Shown here: piece by piece, positions 45,905-57,290 of the stretch | Position numbering within the stretch: position 1 is the first letter of the stretch | Layout of the letters: each line of letters opens with the position of its first letter | NCBI RefSeq assembly: GCF_050948215.1 | Contig: NC_135151.1 | Location: forward strand, 9,278,220-9,342,219 | DNA length: 64,000 nucleotides | Source: Halictus rubicundus | Lineage: Eukaryota; Arthropoda; Insecta; Hymenoptera; Halictidae | Reading direction: 5' to 3' | Translations under genes and position numbers: made by a program | The notes under the pieces: model-generated | The model's database searches: none | Told to the model about the DNA's origin: nothing | Seen by the model: the letters and a program-made list of their open reading frames with translations, nothing else

Positions 45905-46101
45905 TACAGTGATTTCTCGATATATGTCGGCAAAGCCTGGATGATAAACGTCGCGGAATTATCCCCACTACCGCAGGGTATACCCTGTGAGAGGTCCCAA
46001 GCTCGAGAGGCCTCGGATGCCGAGGAGTGTAAACATATCACGGCTTGGGTACGTCTCCTGGACGATACACGACGCTGGGCGACATATATCGAGAATTCAC
46101 A
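45905..46101 (+). mobile_element. Family A miniature element, intact
   Basis: Left TACAGTGATTTCTCGATATA; right, read inward, CTGTGAATTCTCGATATATG, then TCGCCCAGCGTCG. The interior carries CCTGGATGATAAACGTCGCG, GAATTATCCCCACTACCGCA, CTCGAGAGGCCTCGGATGCC and GAGGAGTGTAAACATATCAC. 197 bp. Best reference copy with 42272-42472. Confidence 0.85.
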
Positions 46102-46428
46102 GATTCGAGAATTCATATATATACAGTGTGTGTGTTATATTTATTTTTACCCCTCATATTTCAGCTACATTGCATACATAAGGATACTTCTTGTTTGGAT
46201 ACTTCATCTGTGAAGTGAACATCTATTTTCATTCAACGAACAAGACAGAGTGAAAATCTAATTAACATGAATCCTACAACAGTGCTGATAGCAATGACAC
46301 GTTTCGGCATAAAGTGTTTAACCAAAGGTGCACAAGTGAAAAATTACCAACAATGACAAATGCAGCAGGCAAAAGAATGTTCGTAAAATATTTAATATCT
46401 TCCGCGATTATAAACATTTCCAGTTTAG

Positions 46429-46560
46429 TTAACAATTGTCTTGTCGCTCGGTGCCATACAATGGAACTTCCATCCGAAGACACCGTCGCACAGTTACAAC
46501 ACTGTTTGTCTTTCCAAATTCCGCGACGCGCCAGCGGCGTTGATGCGGGATCACCGCCAT
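46429..46560 (-). pseudogene. Possible transposon helix-turn-helix relic
   Basis: The minus-strand frame includes VAEFGKTNSVVTVRRCLRME, which resembles the N-terminal helix-turn-helix (DUF4817-like) of some insect mobile-element proteins, where a Phe/Cys-Asn-Ser-Val-Val-Thr-Val-Gln-Arg motif recurs. It ends soon after at a stop (RQDNC*). No catalytic motif, end repeat or second copy was found nearby. The assignment rests on one short motif from memory. Confidence 0.28.
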
Positions 46561-47233
46561 TTTGCCGCAATGGCAAACACAGTTGCAGTCAAAATAGCAA
46601 TTCCATGAATCGCTTGTTCTCGCGACGTCGAAACGCAATGTGTAATATCCACCGTTGCAAACCCTTTGCAATCGCGAGAAACGTTCACAAGTACCTTGGA
46701 TCGCAGTATAAAATTGCTCTGGATACGAACGAACAACAAATCGACAATTTCTCGAAATCTCTTCCACATTTTGCAAATTTGCTCTGACTTGTGAACCTTG
46801 TGCCAGTTTTGAGAGCTTCGAGGCTAAAAATGAGACTACGTAATGTTGATGCATCGGTGGGATAGAGGGTAAACAATGACCAGTCGGGAGCAGACGAGTA
46901 GACTAATTTTCGAAAACTCCGCTGGCGGACACGAGACCGGTGTCGACTTCGCTTATTCAGGAATTCGAAAAATTTGACCACGGGTTTCTCTGTTGCGTAA
47001 GCGATGCCCCTTCCTCGGGCCGTTTCGGGTTGATTACTGGACCGAACGGAGCGCATTCTTCCCGCCAGCGAATAAAACCACGAGGAACAGGGGCCACGGG
47101 AATAGGGGAGGGGTCCAGAAGCAGAGGATCCTGAAGAGGAACGCGACGACGCAAAAGGAGCACGCGAACACCGCGAGGAGGATCCTATGACGAAGCGTCG
47201 GGGAAGCGTTCGAATAAAACTGTGAAGCTCAGC

Positions 47234-47235
<2 letters not shown>
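46561..47235. other. Mixed-GC stretch, no supported exon
   Basis: 46850-47230 is CpG-rich, ending at a CT microsatellite. Frames on both strands (up to 209 codons on the minus strand) include the microsatellite translation (RERERE) and show no domain. Confidence 0.4.

Positions 47236-47276
<41 letters not shown>
47236..47276. repeat. CT microsatellite
   Basis: An uninterrupted (TC)n run of about 41 bases, continued imperfectly to about 47285. Confidence 0.95.
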
Positions 47277-47284
<8 letters not shown>

Positions 47285-47661
47285 AGTTCCTCCTTTTGCC
47301 CCCCTCTTCATCATTCGTTACTCTCTTTACGTTCGACTATTCTCCGCACACGCGTTTTTGTCTGGATATGAACCGGTTCTTACTGGCATCCTTTATTTTC
47401 TAAGATCGGACTGAAATTGAGAGAGCATCGTCTTCGGGCAGTACGAACACGACAGTTTTACCCCCTGTGTTCTGAATCCTGTCGCTTTCTGCTTTATTTG
47501 CTAACTTTCTGGGTACACGATACACATACCGCCACATTATGTATGTCTTGAGGCTTGAATGGTCACAGTAGTGTAGCAAAAATTAGGTTCCACGTAGAAG
47601 CTTCTACACAGTGTCTTAACGAAAATGCTACTGTGTCATGATTTCAGCTAAGAAGAATTGG

Positions 47662-48110
47662 GCAATATCAACTTTGACCTTGAATTTCAAGGTCAACAGG
47701 TCAACAATTTCTTTTTACTGCGTCTTATTCTACTCATCGCAAGGCTAAAAAGTGCGAAGAAACCATCGGTCAAAACTCAACCGTTCTCTGAACAAATTAT
47801 GATAAACTTTTTTCATTGTCCAACTGATTTAATTATATTTACGACCAATATTTCACGGACAAAGAAATAATTTCCAATTTCGTCGACAGCACACTATTCT
47901 AACAAACTCCATCTGTCCGAGAAATGACAATATACTATAAATCAGTTAGATAATGAAAGAAATTTACCATAATTTTTTAAGAAAACGATTCCGTTTCGAC
48001 CGATGGTTGCTTTTGCACTTTTTATTCTTGCGACGAATACAATACGATGCGATAAAAAAAAGTAGATGACCTTTCGACCTTGAAGTTCAAGGTCGAAGTT
48101 ACTTTTGCGG
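47662..48110. repeat. Inverted repeat pair with TCAAGGTCA palindromes
   Basis: The left arm 47662-47833 and right arm 47938-48110 are reverse complements at roughly three quarters identity, with a 104-base spacer. Shared blocks include AAATCAGTTRGAYAATGAAA, GACCGATGGTT and GCACTTTTTA. Near its outer end each arm has a perfect palindrome of TCAAGGTCR inverted around one base (47674-47696, 23 nt; 48073-48097, 25 nt). Beyond the right arm, ATACACCCTGTACA at 48185-48198 resembles a family N end. No coding frame. Confidence 0.8.
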
Positions 48111-48243
48111 CACCTTGCTCGCATGAATTTCCATCGAACCGAGGATGTACAATCACGCTGTGATAGTCGCGGAATATAATTTCCATACACCCTGTACAGA
48201 GACGAAATCAGAAGAATCGATTTCTGAGCTACGATTTTCGATT

Positions 48244-48462
48244 TCATTTCGCCTGCGCTAAGTCTTTGCCATCTCCATACGGATTTCCACTGATCCGCAC
48301 TAACTCTTCCTGTGATCCGTCTCTCTCACTCTCCTCTTCTGGTTCTACCGTAACCTGTTCTCTGTCTAGCTGGAATCGACGATCCTCCTCGCCGGAAAAC
48401 GCAACTAGCGATCGCGCTCCGGTGCTGCCGCGCGAATGAATAATGGATTCGAACGCGGCCAT
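48244..48462 (-). CDS. Candidate small open frame, 72 codons, unrecognised
   Basis: The ATG at 48462 sits in CCGACATGG, a good translation-start context, and the frame ends at TGA without needing a splice. The peptide is acidic and charged in the middle (VTVEPEEESERDGSQEELVR) with a basic-neutral start. It lies in a CpG-rich island (48290-48760) in which frames on both strands look protein-like, so GC-driven chance is a serious alternative. No domain recognised. Confidence 0.25.
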   Translation of the reverse strand: MAAFESIIHSRGSTGARSLVAFSGEEDRRFQLDREQVTVEPEEESERDGSQEELVRISGNPYGDGKDLAQAK

Positions 48463-48520
48463 GTCGGCTATCCGGTTGAATATTCATAGTGCGTTTCTAC
48501 GCCATGTGCCGCTGATACAC

Positions 48521-48545
48521 CGACGCGACGCGACGCGACGCGACG
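48521..48545. repeat. CGACG pentanucleotide repeat
   Basis: Five uninterrupted CGACG units in the CpG island. Expansion or loss here would shift the frames crossing it. Confidence 0.9.
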
Positions 48546-49864
48546 GGATCGTGCATCGTTCCATGTCCAGCCTGGTGAACGTCGAACCCTCCTCCACGGG
48601 AATGAACACGCGCGAACACACCGGTGTCGTCGTTTCTGGACCAGCAACAGCAACGCTGCCGTCGCGCGTTCGTCCTGCGATGCTAATTCCCATAGCTTGT
48701 CCAGCAACACCTATAGTCCAACCGGTCGGCGAATGAGCTTCGGCCGGCAAGCATACTTTCCGCTGACTCCCGACATCCCCTAATGACGCTATCTCATCGC
48801 AGAATGGCCTCGCTTTAATCTACTTATTCAATTACATCGCTGGAAGTTGTCCGGATTTTCTGGATCGTCGAGTTTAGAAGATCCGGGGGATAACTAATTT
48901 TTGAGTTGAGGATCGAGGCTTTTGAAATTTTGCATACGCGATTGCTGGATTTTATGCGTCTATGGGGAAAACGAGTAAGAGTGAAACACAAAAAAGAAAC
49001 GTCTGATGAATTTCATGATCACCGGCACATTATTTCTCCAGCCTATCACTTAAAGTGTAAAGCAGGAAATGAATGTAGTATTATTCTGGGACCCTTTATG
49101 AGGTGTGCATGAGGGTTAACTGGTCTTGAACTCTGAGCATCTCAACCAGACATCCAAAACGAATTTTGCTAGCAGAAGGAGATGACATTATAGTTCGGAA
49201 CTTTTTCAAAGGGATCGTTTGCATTTTGGTTTAAAATTCACGGTCGATTGGCATCAAACTTTCCTTCGACGCAGTCTCGTTCTGCGTTCCTGCTTCACAT
49301 CGGTTCTTTTGTCCCCCGGGTTTCTTTGTGCAGTGACTTTCGACTTTAAACGTCTGCGAACCATTGAAAATTCTCTTTTCGTTCGGACTACCAGTCCAAG
49401 TGGCGTTTAAAGTCGTCTAACAATGTTGACGTTCCTGCAGCATTTTCTCAAGCTCCTTTCATTTTGTCTTCTTCGCTACCGAGAAAAATTATTATCATCA
49501 AACGTCCCCGCGTTAAAAGTAGAGTGATTCTTTTTTTTCTCCATACCGATTCAGAACGGTTCACCCAAATGGCCTCTACAATATCGCTAATTACCATGAT
49601 AGCTGACCGATTCTATTCGCCAAGTGAAAGTCTAATTGCACGTCTGCGAAGGAGGATACTTAGGACTCCGGTCTTACTATAATTTCAGTGAATCACGTGA
49701 TGTAACATCACGCGTTAGCCGTGCATGTTCAGAATTCTTTGCGCAATGCTAACTCTCGTCGATAGGGAACGCAAATGCTAATAGTAGTCCCGATTACTGC
49801 TGTTGTCTGTCGGCGCGTTTTTGACCCTTAACCTGAGAAATAGTTACCCAATTGTTCCACACTG
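48546..49864. other. Non-coding stretch, no supported exon
   Basis: The CpG-rich part to 48760 has frames on both strands (97 codons plus, 88 codons minus), none with splice support. The rest is AT-richer without motif or repeat partner. Confidence 0.4.
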
Positions 49865-51060
49865 TTGAATCGCGTGCGTTCACTGTGCCGTATGCCACGG
49901 CACATAGCAGTTTCCACTGCTACGAAAATATCTGTAGGAATCTTCCAAAAGATTGTATTCTATTGGCAGTTATTAAATTCTAATGAGCATGCCACTTTAT
50001 GTAGAGAGCATGCTAATGCGCGTTCGCGTTGTATCGTACCGTCCTTCTCTGATAGACCTTCTGTACATCCAAGTTCATTACGCAGTTATTCTTTATTATT
50101 ATTATAATATTCTAGAATTCGAATTGTTTTTCCACAAAGCTACACTCGAGCTATTCTGCGACCTATTGCTTTCCACCGAATCGAGCAGACTCAAAAGAGG
50201 TTAACAGCTAATTATAATTATTCCGTCCTACTTAATGAAATCCACATTGATGTTAATTTTGGTCGAACCGTGGTTGAATCCAGGAATCCCAACCTCTTAA
50301 TTGATCAACTCTTACGTGAAAAGGGTGCACTGTCCATATTCACAGATGGTAGTAAAAGTAAGAACGCCACAGTGGTTGGAACAACCTGTGTATGTTACAA
50401 TCTGAATTTATCAGTAGTGAAAAGCATAAATGGAAATGCATCCATATTTACAGCTGAGTGTATCGCACTTATGCAAAGATCAACAAAGATCAACGTTTTA
50501 TTATATTTTCTGATTCCTTAAGCTGTCTGACACCCCTTAGATATCCCTCCACTAATGTTAGCCTTAACCCTTACATACTCGCTATCAAGAATAAAATTTA
50601 TGAACAGCGCACAAAATATCCTGATTCCAATGAAATTCAATTTTACTGGATACCGTCCCATCTGGGTATTTATGGTAATGAAAATGCTGATGAGTTAGCC
50701 AATATTGCCAGGAGGAATGGCTCTCTCAAAATACCGTATACTGATTTAAGGAAGATCTCTAAATCACGTGCTTTCAATAACACCAATGAATATATAGTTA
50801 CTGAAAGCCGATTCGAGGGCAGAAATTACTTTGAACAATTTCACGACGAAAGAAGGAAACCCTGGTACACGGGGAAAAATTGATCTCGAGAAATCATTGT
50901 GACCATTAACAGAATTAGATCTGGTCATTATGGTCTTAACTTCTCTCTAGCTAAAATCAATGTGGTAAATAACCTTGGCTGTTCATGTGGTCATGAGACA
51001 CAGGATATTGATCACGTCTTATGGCAATGTCCTCTATATGACACACACAGATTGAAATTT
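49865..51060 (+). pseudogene. LINE relic: linker, RNase H and C-terminal Cys/His region (I-like)
   Basis: Non-LTR retrotransposons of the I and related clades encode reverse transcriptase followed by RNase H. From about 50126 one frame reads into the RNase H start IFTDGSKSKNATVVGT and FTAECIALM. A frameshift near 50460 moves to a second frame with IIFSDSLSCLTPL, then FYWIPSHLGIYGNENADELA. These give the acidic catalytic residues Asp, Glu, Asp and Asp in order. After a TGA at 50881, in the same frame, come INRIRSGHYGLNF and CSCGHETQDIDHVLWQCPLYD, the usual C-terminal Cys/His motif. Upstream, 49865-50107 in another frame (CRMPRHIAVSTATK) may be the linker after the lost reverse transcriptase. 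The copy is 5'-truncated and dead; strand plus. Confidence 0.85.
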
Positions 51061-51079
51061 ATATATATATATATATATA

Positions 51080-51119
<40 letters not shown>
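51057..51119. repeat. TA microsatellite in the LINE coding end
   Basis: About 63 bases of (TA)n, interrupted once by AATTTATA near 51079, directly after the codons of the LINE Cys/His region. It separates that region from a short frame starting at 51121, so the microsatellite arose or expanded inside the element. Confidence 0.95.
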
Positions 51120-51122
<3 letters not shown>

Positions 51123-52446
51123 GTTTCTTCCTGAAAGACTGCGGATTGTGTATGTAATGTCACTATCACGTCCGTGACCAATTAAGCGACTCCAACTGAT
51201 ATGTACCTATTACGTTACCTTCACATTAGTATAAGGTTATATTGTAATATTATGTATGTAATACAGACTGCAGAATAACTTCTTATCAGCATGCGAGGCA
51301 AACCTCGAGATAAATTTTGATGCCAAACTACTCCGGTGACATCTCTGTGCACCGGGCCAGTACCCTAATTGTCACTCTGCACCCCACGCGGAATCCCCGG
51401 GATTTACACCGTGGAGCGACCAGTGGTCGAACAGTTCGGATTTTGCGGCAACGATTATCGACTTCATCATCGTCCGAAGGTATCGCCACGGTCCGCGGAA
51501 CTTGAACCGGATACGGGGGAACCGGTAAGGCACAATAACACGTTTTGTCTCGGTCCTATCCTTCTTCGTCCCGAGAGCGGAGGCCATAACGATTCTCAGT
51601 ATCCCGAATTCCCGGGTGTACTCATCTCTCTCTCTCTCCCTTTCTCTCTGGTTTTCTTTCTTTTATTTATTTTTCTTCTTTTTGCCATGGTCACTAGGCA
51701 GAGCGTCGCCGGGTATACGACTGCTAACGACACGCCATTAAATCGAGTTAACGAGGGGAGCCGCGTTACTTATTTACCGAGCCATTTCCTAGCCGAGTGA
51801 TCGTTTCGCTTCGCCATCGGTAAACCGCAAAACGGCGATGCCTTTCATGGAAACGCGACCGAACACCGCAGTTTCAGCGGACACTGTCGCGACAGAGATA
51901 TCCGCCGCGCCGCGCCGCGCCGGTTTGCTAGTCCGTTCCGCAACGAGATCGTTCCCGTGATTTTTCAGCCGATTGCCTCACCGACGACGACGCGATGGGA
52001 TCTAGACCGTTTCGCTATCGATCGTCTTTTGTCCCCGTCGTTTCTTGCGCCGTATTCCCTGGAATTTTACTCGGCGACGATTAACCACCGATCGAATGGC
52101 CGCTGCGGCTCCGTGGCACTCGGTCCTCCATTTCGCTTGCAATTTGTCCGGCTATTTGCAAATCTCGCGCAAACGGCCCGACCAAAATCACTTCTTGCTT
52201 TACGATCGTTGAAATCGGAGGGACGCTTGCGTGGGAAGTTATTCGTGTTTAGGCTCGAATTGTGACGATAATTGTCATTGACATTTTTATACGCAGCTCT
52301 ATTGTCAGTGCTCAATTGACGATACGTAAGGAAAATCGAATTAATTTCGCACGTATCGTCACTTGAAATGAACAGCACGGTACTCGGAAAATTTATAACT
52401 ATTCTGTGTCAATATGATTGGGCACAAATGATTTGCTTGTTATCAC
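51120..52446. other. LINE 3' remains, then non-coding DNA
   Basis: 51120-51260 is AT-rich and may be the LINE 3' end; no poly(A) tail was seen. 51300-52260 is CpG-rich with a CT tract at 51627-51650 and many GC-driven frames (up to 143 codons), none with a recognised motif. No exon claimed. Confidence 0.4.
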
Positions 52447-52588
52447 TAGACAGCGGGTCTTTGTTTAAAATAAAAATGTTCCGCATCGATTGATCTGGTT
52501 GCGTTAAAAACAACGTTTTTAAATTTTTCTAATCTTTTACTGTCACGTATTTCACCCAGCCAATTTCTTTATAAAAGTCCGCAGTCCA
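52447..52588 (+). mobile_element. Family B miniature element
   Basis: Left end TAGACAGCGGGTCTTTGTTT; right end, read inward, TGGACTGCGGACTTTTATAA, 142 bp apart. AAAATAAAAATGTTC follows the left end as in other copies. Confidence 0.65.
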
Positions 52589-53661
52589 GTTATCACCGAA
52601 TAAATGCACTGAAAAATATTATACAATTCTGAAATAAAATATACTTTGATTAAATACTTAGGATAGGGACACAATACTGACCAATTACTGTGCCTATATT
52701 CAATAGATATTAAATATATATTACATTTTTTTCGTTAAAAGCAGTTAATATGTGTATGCTATATATCTCCTGCTTTAAAAGTAAGTATAATCGATACAGG
52801 CACAGTAATGGTACCCCCACAGTAATTGGGTCCTTTACCCTAGTCCATCCCATCTTGTAATTATATCATACGCTGTGTATGTAGTTTCGTTCAAAGCGGA
52901 ACCCGATACGAATACAAGGAGACCAACATTTGTCGAAGACACGAAGCTGCGTGTATAACAATGCATGAAAATATGAGATTCGATTACAATTTCCTGTGTT
53001 TTACAGCGCAAAGTGTTTAAATTAAACGTGATATTACGTTTTTCATTAATATCGAATATTTCTGCTACGTATTACATTACGTTTGCCTACACACAGTGAT
53101 AAATTGACGGTTCAATAGCAACGAATTCAAGCATCAAGTTTATCAGAGTAATAAAAAAGCTAATAACTCGGCCTTTCATTGCCGGTGCCGCCACCGCCGC
53201 CGCGTTCGAACCGTATAAATATTTCCCCGCGTTTTTGCATGGATTTTTGATCTATTGTGTTCTCTCCTTTGCGAATTACGCGATGAAGATTACCACGCTC
53301 CATTATTAACGTCGATTATTGCGTATCCGCATGTAAATTCAGTTGTGCAAACTGTTTGATTGCGTTGAAATTGTGGCTGTTCGTGTAATGTTTACTCGCG
53401 GCAGACCAGGTTAATTTATTTACACTTCCAGAGCGCGTTGGCCCGAACGTATCGTTCGGCCAGAACGATACCGGCACAACATACTATATTTTTTTTTTTT
53501 AAATCTCTTGCCACCACTGTAATCCCGACCGGTATACTGTTAACTAGAATGCAAACTTCAGCAGTTCTTGCTCTGAACTATTCAGCTCAATGAACGACTG
53601 TAAATAATAAACACAAAAATTCATTGCTGCTGATAAGTCATGAAATGCATCTCGATCAGTA
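52589..53661. other. Non-coding AT-rich stretch
   Basis: No exon. Small features are CCGCCGCCGC near 53190 and a T/A homopolymer (53489-53501). Confidence 0.45.
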
Positions 53662-53861
53662 TTAACCCTTAGCACTCGAATGGCGACTTTAAGGCGTCAC
53701 TAAAAATTGCTGTATCCTTATTCAAAATATTTTCTACGTTACTAAATTTGTTTTTATTTAATAAAGTACTAAACATTTCAGTATTGTACGGGTAAATTGC
53801 ACCATCCCCGTACGTATAACATGAAATATTCTAGGTCAGAAGAAATGTTTCAAAGTGTTAA
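53662..53861 (+). mobile_element. TTAA miniature element, family G
   Basis: Left end TTAACCCTTAGCACTCGAAT followed by GGCGACTTTAAGGCGTCACT; right end, read inward, TTAACACTTTGAAACATTTC. TTAA at both edges, 200 bp. A partial relative lies at 30265-30395. Type as for other TTAA elements. Confidence 0.7.
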
Positions 53862-54744
53862 AATAAATATTCTTCCTTAGTGCATTAGGAATAAATTTTA
53901 TTTGAGATTTAAAATGCTTAATAAAACAGAAGGAATTTAGTAAGTTTAACATTTGCTCAAGAAGTCGGAACAGCGTTCAACTTACAAAAAAATTTCAAGG
54001 AAAACATTAATTGATCGCTACAAAAATCACCAGATCGTTAATTAGTACACCTGTACACATCGCGTAGGTAATTTCCCGCTATTATTCAAACACCACGACT
54101 CGCATGCGATGTAACCTGTCGTTAAAGTTCTCGAAAGCGCAGCCATGATTTTCCTTCGGTTCAGGAATCTGTCACGAAGGCTCGCAAAAAGTTCTCACGA
54201 TCAAGATCAATTAGGAATTCGAACAGTTCGGAAAATATTCATCGTCCGATATCAGCCTCTTCCTCGAACGCGTGTAATATTAAAACCGCGGGAACACCGC
54301 AATCACGTATACTCATGCTGTCTTGCGTGCACGGATACTTTATGGTCACAATTTAGTGCTATTAACGGCACTGATGTCTCTCTACGTGCATCCTATGCAG
54401 CAGCCCTGCGTCGGGTTTTCTGTCTCACGTCGCGCAACTTCGAATTTGTAATGAGCTGAACCTGCCGGACAAAATGCCGATATAATTGCCAAAGAAAAAC
54501 CCGGGAAAACGACTCATTTTACTCGTGCCTCGAAGATCATGCATTTCTCTTTGTTCTCCGCTTTACACGCGCACCTTCTGATTGGATAGAAAATATAATT
54601 TATTGCTGCCATCAACTGACTGTACTACAGACTTTTACGCACAATGGGAATCATTTGAGTCGCAATGGACATTTCGTGTATTGGATAATTTAGTAAAAAC
54701 AATATCCGAAACACAACGTCGTGTAAACGTTTCTAATTTGTTAA
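53862..54744. other. Non-coding stretch, no gene seen
   Basis: A 104-codon plus-strand frame at 54145-54459 has no recognised motif. A faint family B-like word (CTACAGACTTTTACGCACAA) occurs at 54624. Confidence 0.4.
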
Positions 54745-54912
54745 TACCGTGATTTCTCTATATATGTCGCCAATACCTGGATGATAAATGTCGCAGAATT
54801 ATCCCCACTATCCCCACTATCGCTGTCACAAAAGCTCGAGAGGCCTCGGACGCCGAGGAGTGTAAACATAACATAACACCGTTTTGTTGACATATATCGA
54901 GAATTCATTGTA
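54745..54912 (+). mobile_element. Family A miniature element, short copy
   Basis: Left TACCGTGATTTCTCTATATA; right, read inward, TACAATGAATTCTCGATATA. The interior keeps CCTGGATGATAAATGTCGCA, a doubled ATCCCCACT, AGCTCGAGAGGCCTCGGACG and GCCGAGGAGTGTAAACATAA. About 30 bases shorter than the intact copies, missing the GTCTCCTGGACGATA part. Confidence 0.8.
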
Positions 54913-56515
54913 ATATATGTTACGTTAATATTTAACGTACGGTTCGAAATTGTTGACATTTCTGCCATATTTTAGAGTTTCAAATCAAATCTGTAGAGAT
55001 CGCAGCTGATCGTGACAGATATAACAATATGTATTATAAATAAAATAGTTGTTTATTTAATTTAAGATTCGAAATTCTTGGTTCGCTGGTAGATTTGGAA
55101 GAATCTGAATACCGAAGGTTTTTAGTATGCGCAACGAACCAGAGGATATCTTTCCTACTCACGTGGATCATTAACAAGCTAATTTCGAATTTATTTCGTG
55201 ACCAGACCTCGTTCGAATCATTGAAACAGCTCTTAATCATTCGCCGATACGTTGATAGACCCATCAAGCACGACTGGACACACCTAAGCGCGGAAGATTA
55301 AAAAGTATCGACGCCGAAACAACTTCCTCGATTAGTATCGCATGCGGTCCATCCGTCCAGTCGTCTTAATCGCTATGATTAAACCAGGAAACGTTTATTC
55401 AGGCGACCGGCAATTCTGAGCAATGAAAAACGCGGACTCGCGCGAACCAGTACGTGAACTCTACAATTTAATCGGGAACGCGTGGAACAGATTTAGTCGG
55501 CAAGACTGGAACGATTGATCCAGCGGAAAACGCGAATCCACTTTTTCCTTCGAAAGCCGCGTTTCCATGATTTCTCCTCGGCGCGTTACGAGGCAAAAAG
55601 CGGCGCGATGCAGCCGCAACGCGCGTTGCAATTCCTTTTAATTGCCGCACGATTCCCTTGATGCCTTCCGACTGCCGGTTGCCGTTAAGACATCCTAATT
55701 TCCCCGTTTCCCTGTTTTACGACTTCAGTTTCAACTGGCAAATGATCGGCGAAAGGAAAGGGGCTGCTAGACTGAACCTCATTTATAAATCATTAATTAA
55801 CATACCGTTAAATGATTTCCTTTTTCGAGCGCGTCTTTATCGCTTAAAATTATGTTTCGCGGTTAATCAGTGTCGCCAATGAGATTCTAAATGTGTTTTT
55901 TTTTCCCCTTTCCGAGAAGCACGGTTAGACGTCCAATGGATAATTTACGGTTAATTAGCGTCACTAATAACCAGACTACGGTTATTTTCAACCAATCGAA
56001 TTTATGTACCGAAGAAATTCATTTTTCCTCGCAGTCGAGGCATGAGCATTTTATTTTGCACCGATGTACAATTTCTCCCGAACATGTTTATTTATAATCA
56101 TGGAAGATATGCGCAGAAAACCGGCATAGTCGAGGTACATAAAGTTCTTACTTTCGTAGACGCTAACGGGAAGACTATTAAGCTTGATACGTAATCAATA
56201 GTTTCGCGTGAAGGCACCTCAATAATTTTAGTAATTACCAAACAAAAATCTGAAGTGATCGATCTTGTAGCCGCAGCGATGAGAAAGCAATTGCATCGAA
56301 TTATATTTACCGAAACAATGAAACTATCTCGACCACCGACGCTACCGTTCCTCGTGATTCTCCGGCAGTCTGTCCCAGGCGCCCATCATCAAATCTAGGG
56401 GCCAAAAAGTCGAGGTACCCTAGCCACGACCCGTAATTTAAAGAAACCCATAGGAAGGTTCCGATCGGAAGAACCCGTAACATTCCACCTGGCCCTCGGA
56501 ACAAGTACAGTGAAT
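54913..56515. other. Non-coding stretch, no gene seen
   Basis: Mixed composition. Short frames on both strands lack motifs or splice support. Confidence 0.45.
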
Positions 56516-57197
56516 CCGGGATATACGTCGCCGAGAAGTCTGAGTTAGCCGTCGCGGAATTATCCCCACTACCGCGGGATATACCCCGTGAGTTGCCAAG
56601 AAGCTCGAGAGCCGACGCCGAGGAGTGTGAACATAACACGGGTCCGGTATATCGACGTGTGATCCGCTGATATTTACTTGCGTAATGAACGATGAAAGTT
56701 ACTTCCCATTACAATTACATTAACGGAAAATTAGTGTAAATATGATCCGAATTGTATCGTGTTTGGTATCATTTTAATAAGAAAAATCCAACAAATATAT
56801 TGGTGAAAGTCCCATAAAAAAAACTGCATCAAAGAATAGTAGGCTCTCGTCGGCAGTATTTCCCTGCTGTGACTTTGACAAATAACTCATAGGAGACACG
56901 AATTACGACATGTTTACCGACCGCGACGAACTGTGGGTGGCGGTAGAATATCGCTGTCCTTTTCTACGTTCGGCATTTCACCAAAGAATAATAGGCTCTC
57001 GTCGGCAGCATTTCCCTGCTGTGACTTTGACAAATAACTCATAGGAGACACGAATTACGACATGTTTACCGACCGCGACGAACTGTGAGTGGCGGTAGAA
57101 TATCGCTGTCCTCTTCTACGTTCGGCACGTCATCAAAAAATAGTGCCCCGGCCGCGACAAGACCGGGCCTGCTGACATATAACGCGGAATCACTGTA
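56516..57197 (+). mobile_element. Long relative of family A with internal duplication
   Basis: Left end TACAGTGAATCCGGGATATA, then CGTCGCC; right end, read inward, TACAGTGATTCCGCGTTATA, then TGTCAGC. The first 145 bases carry the family A core (GAATTATCCCCACTACCGCG, GACGCCGAGGAGTGTGAACA). The remaining 530 bases are new and contain a 152-bp tandem duplication. At 682 bp it is more than three times longer than other copies. No transposase frame was seen. Confidence 0.7.
56830..57133. repeat. 152-bp tandem duplication, two copies plus a stub
   Basis: CAAAGAATARTAGGCTCTCG begins at 56830 and 56982, with a degraded third start at 57134 (CAAAAAATAGTGCC). Copies share GTCGGCAGYATTTCCCTGCT, AGGAGACACGAATTACGACA and CGACCGCGACGAACTGTGRG with very few differences, so the duplication is recent relative to other repeats here. 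Confidence 0.9.
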
Positions 57198-57212
57198 ATT
57201 CTTTTAAGATAT

Positions 57213-57290
57213 TAATAATAAAATATTAAAATATTAAAATATTAAAATATTAAAATATTAAATAAATATTAAAATATCTAATAAAATATT
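57213..57290. repeat. AAATATT heptanucleotide repeat
   Basis: About ten imperfect AAAATATT/AATATTA units directly after the long family A element. Confidence 0.85.

Noticed and set aside
46685..47314. 209-codon minus-strand frame
   Set aside because: Includes the CT microsatellite translated as RERERE and has no recognisable domain; the rest is GC-driven.
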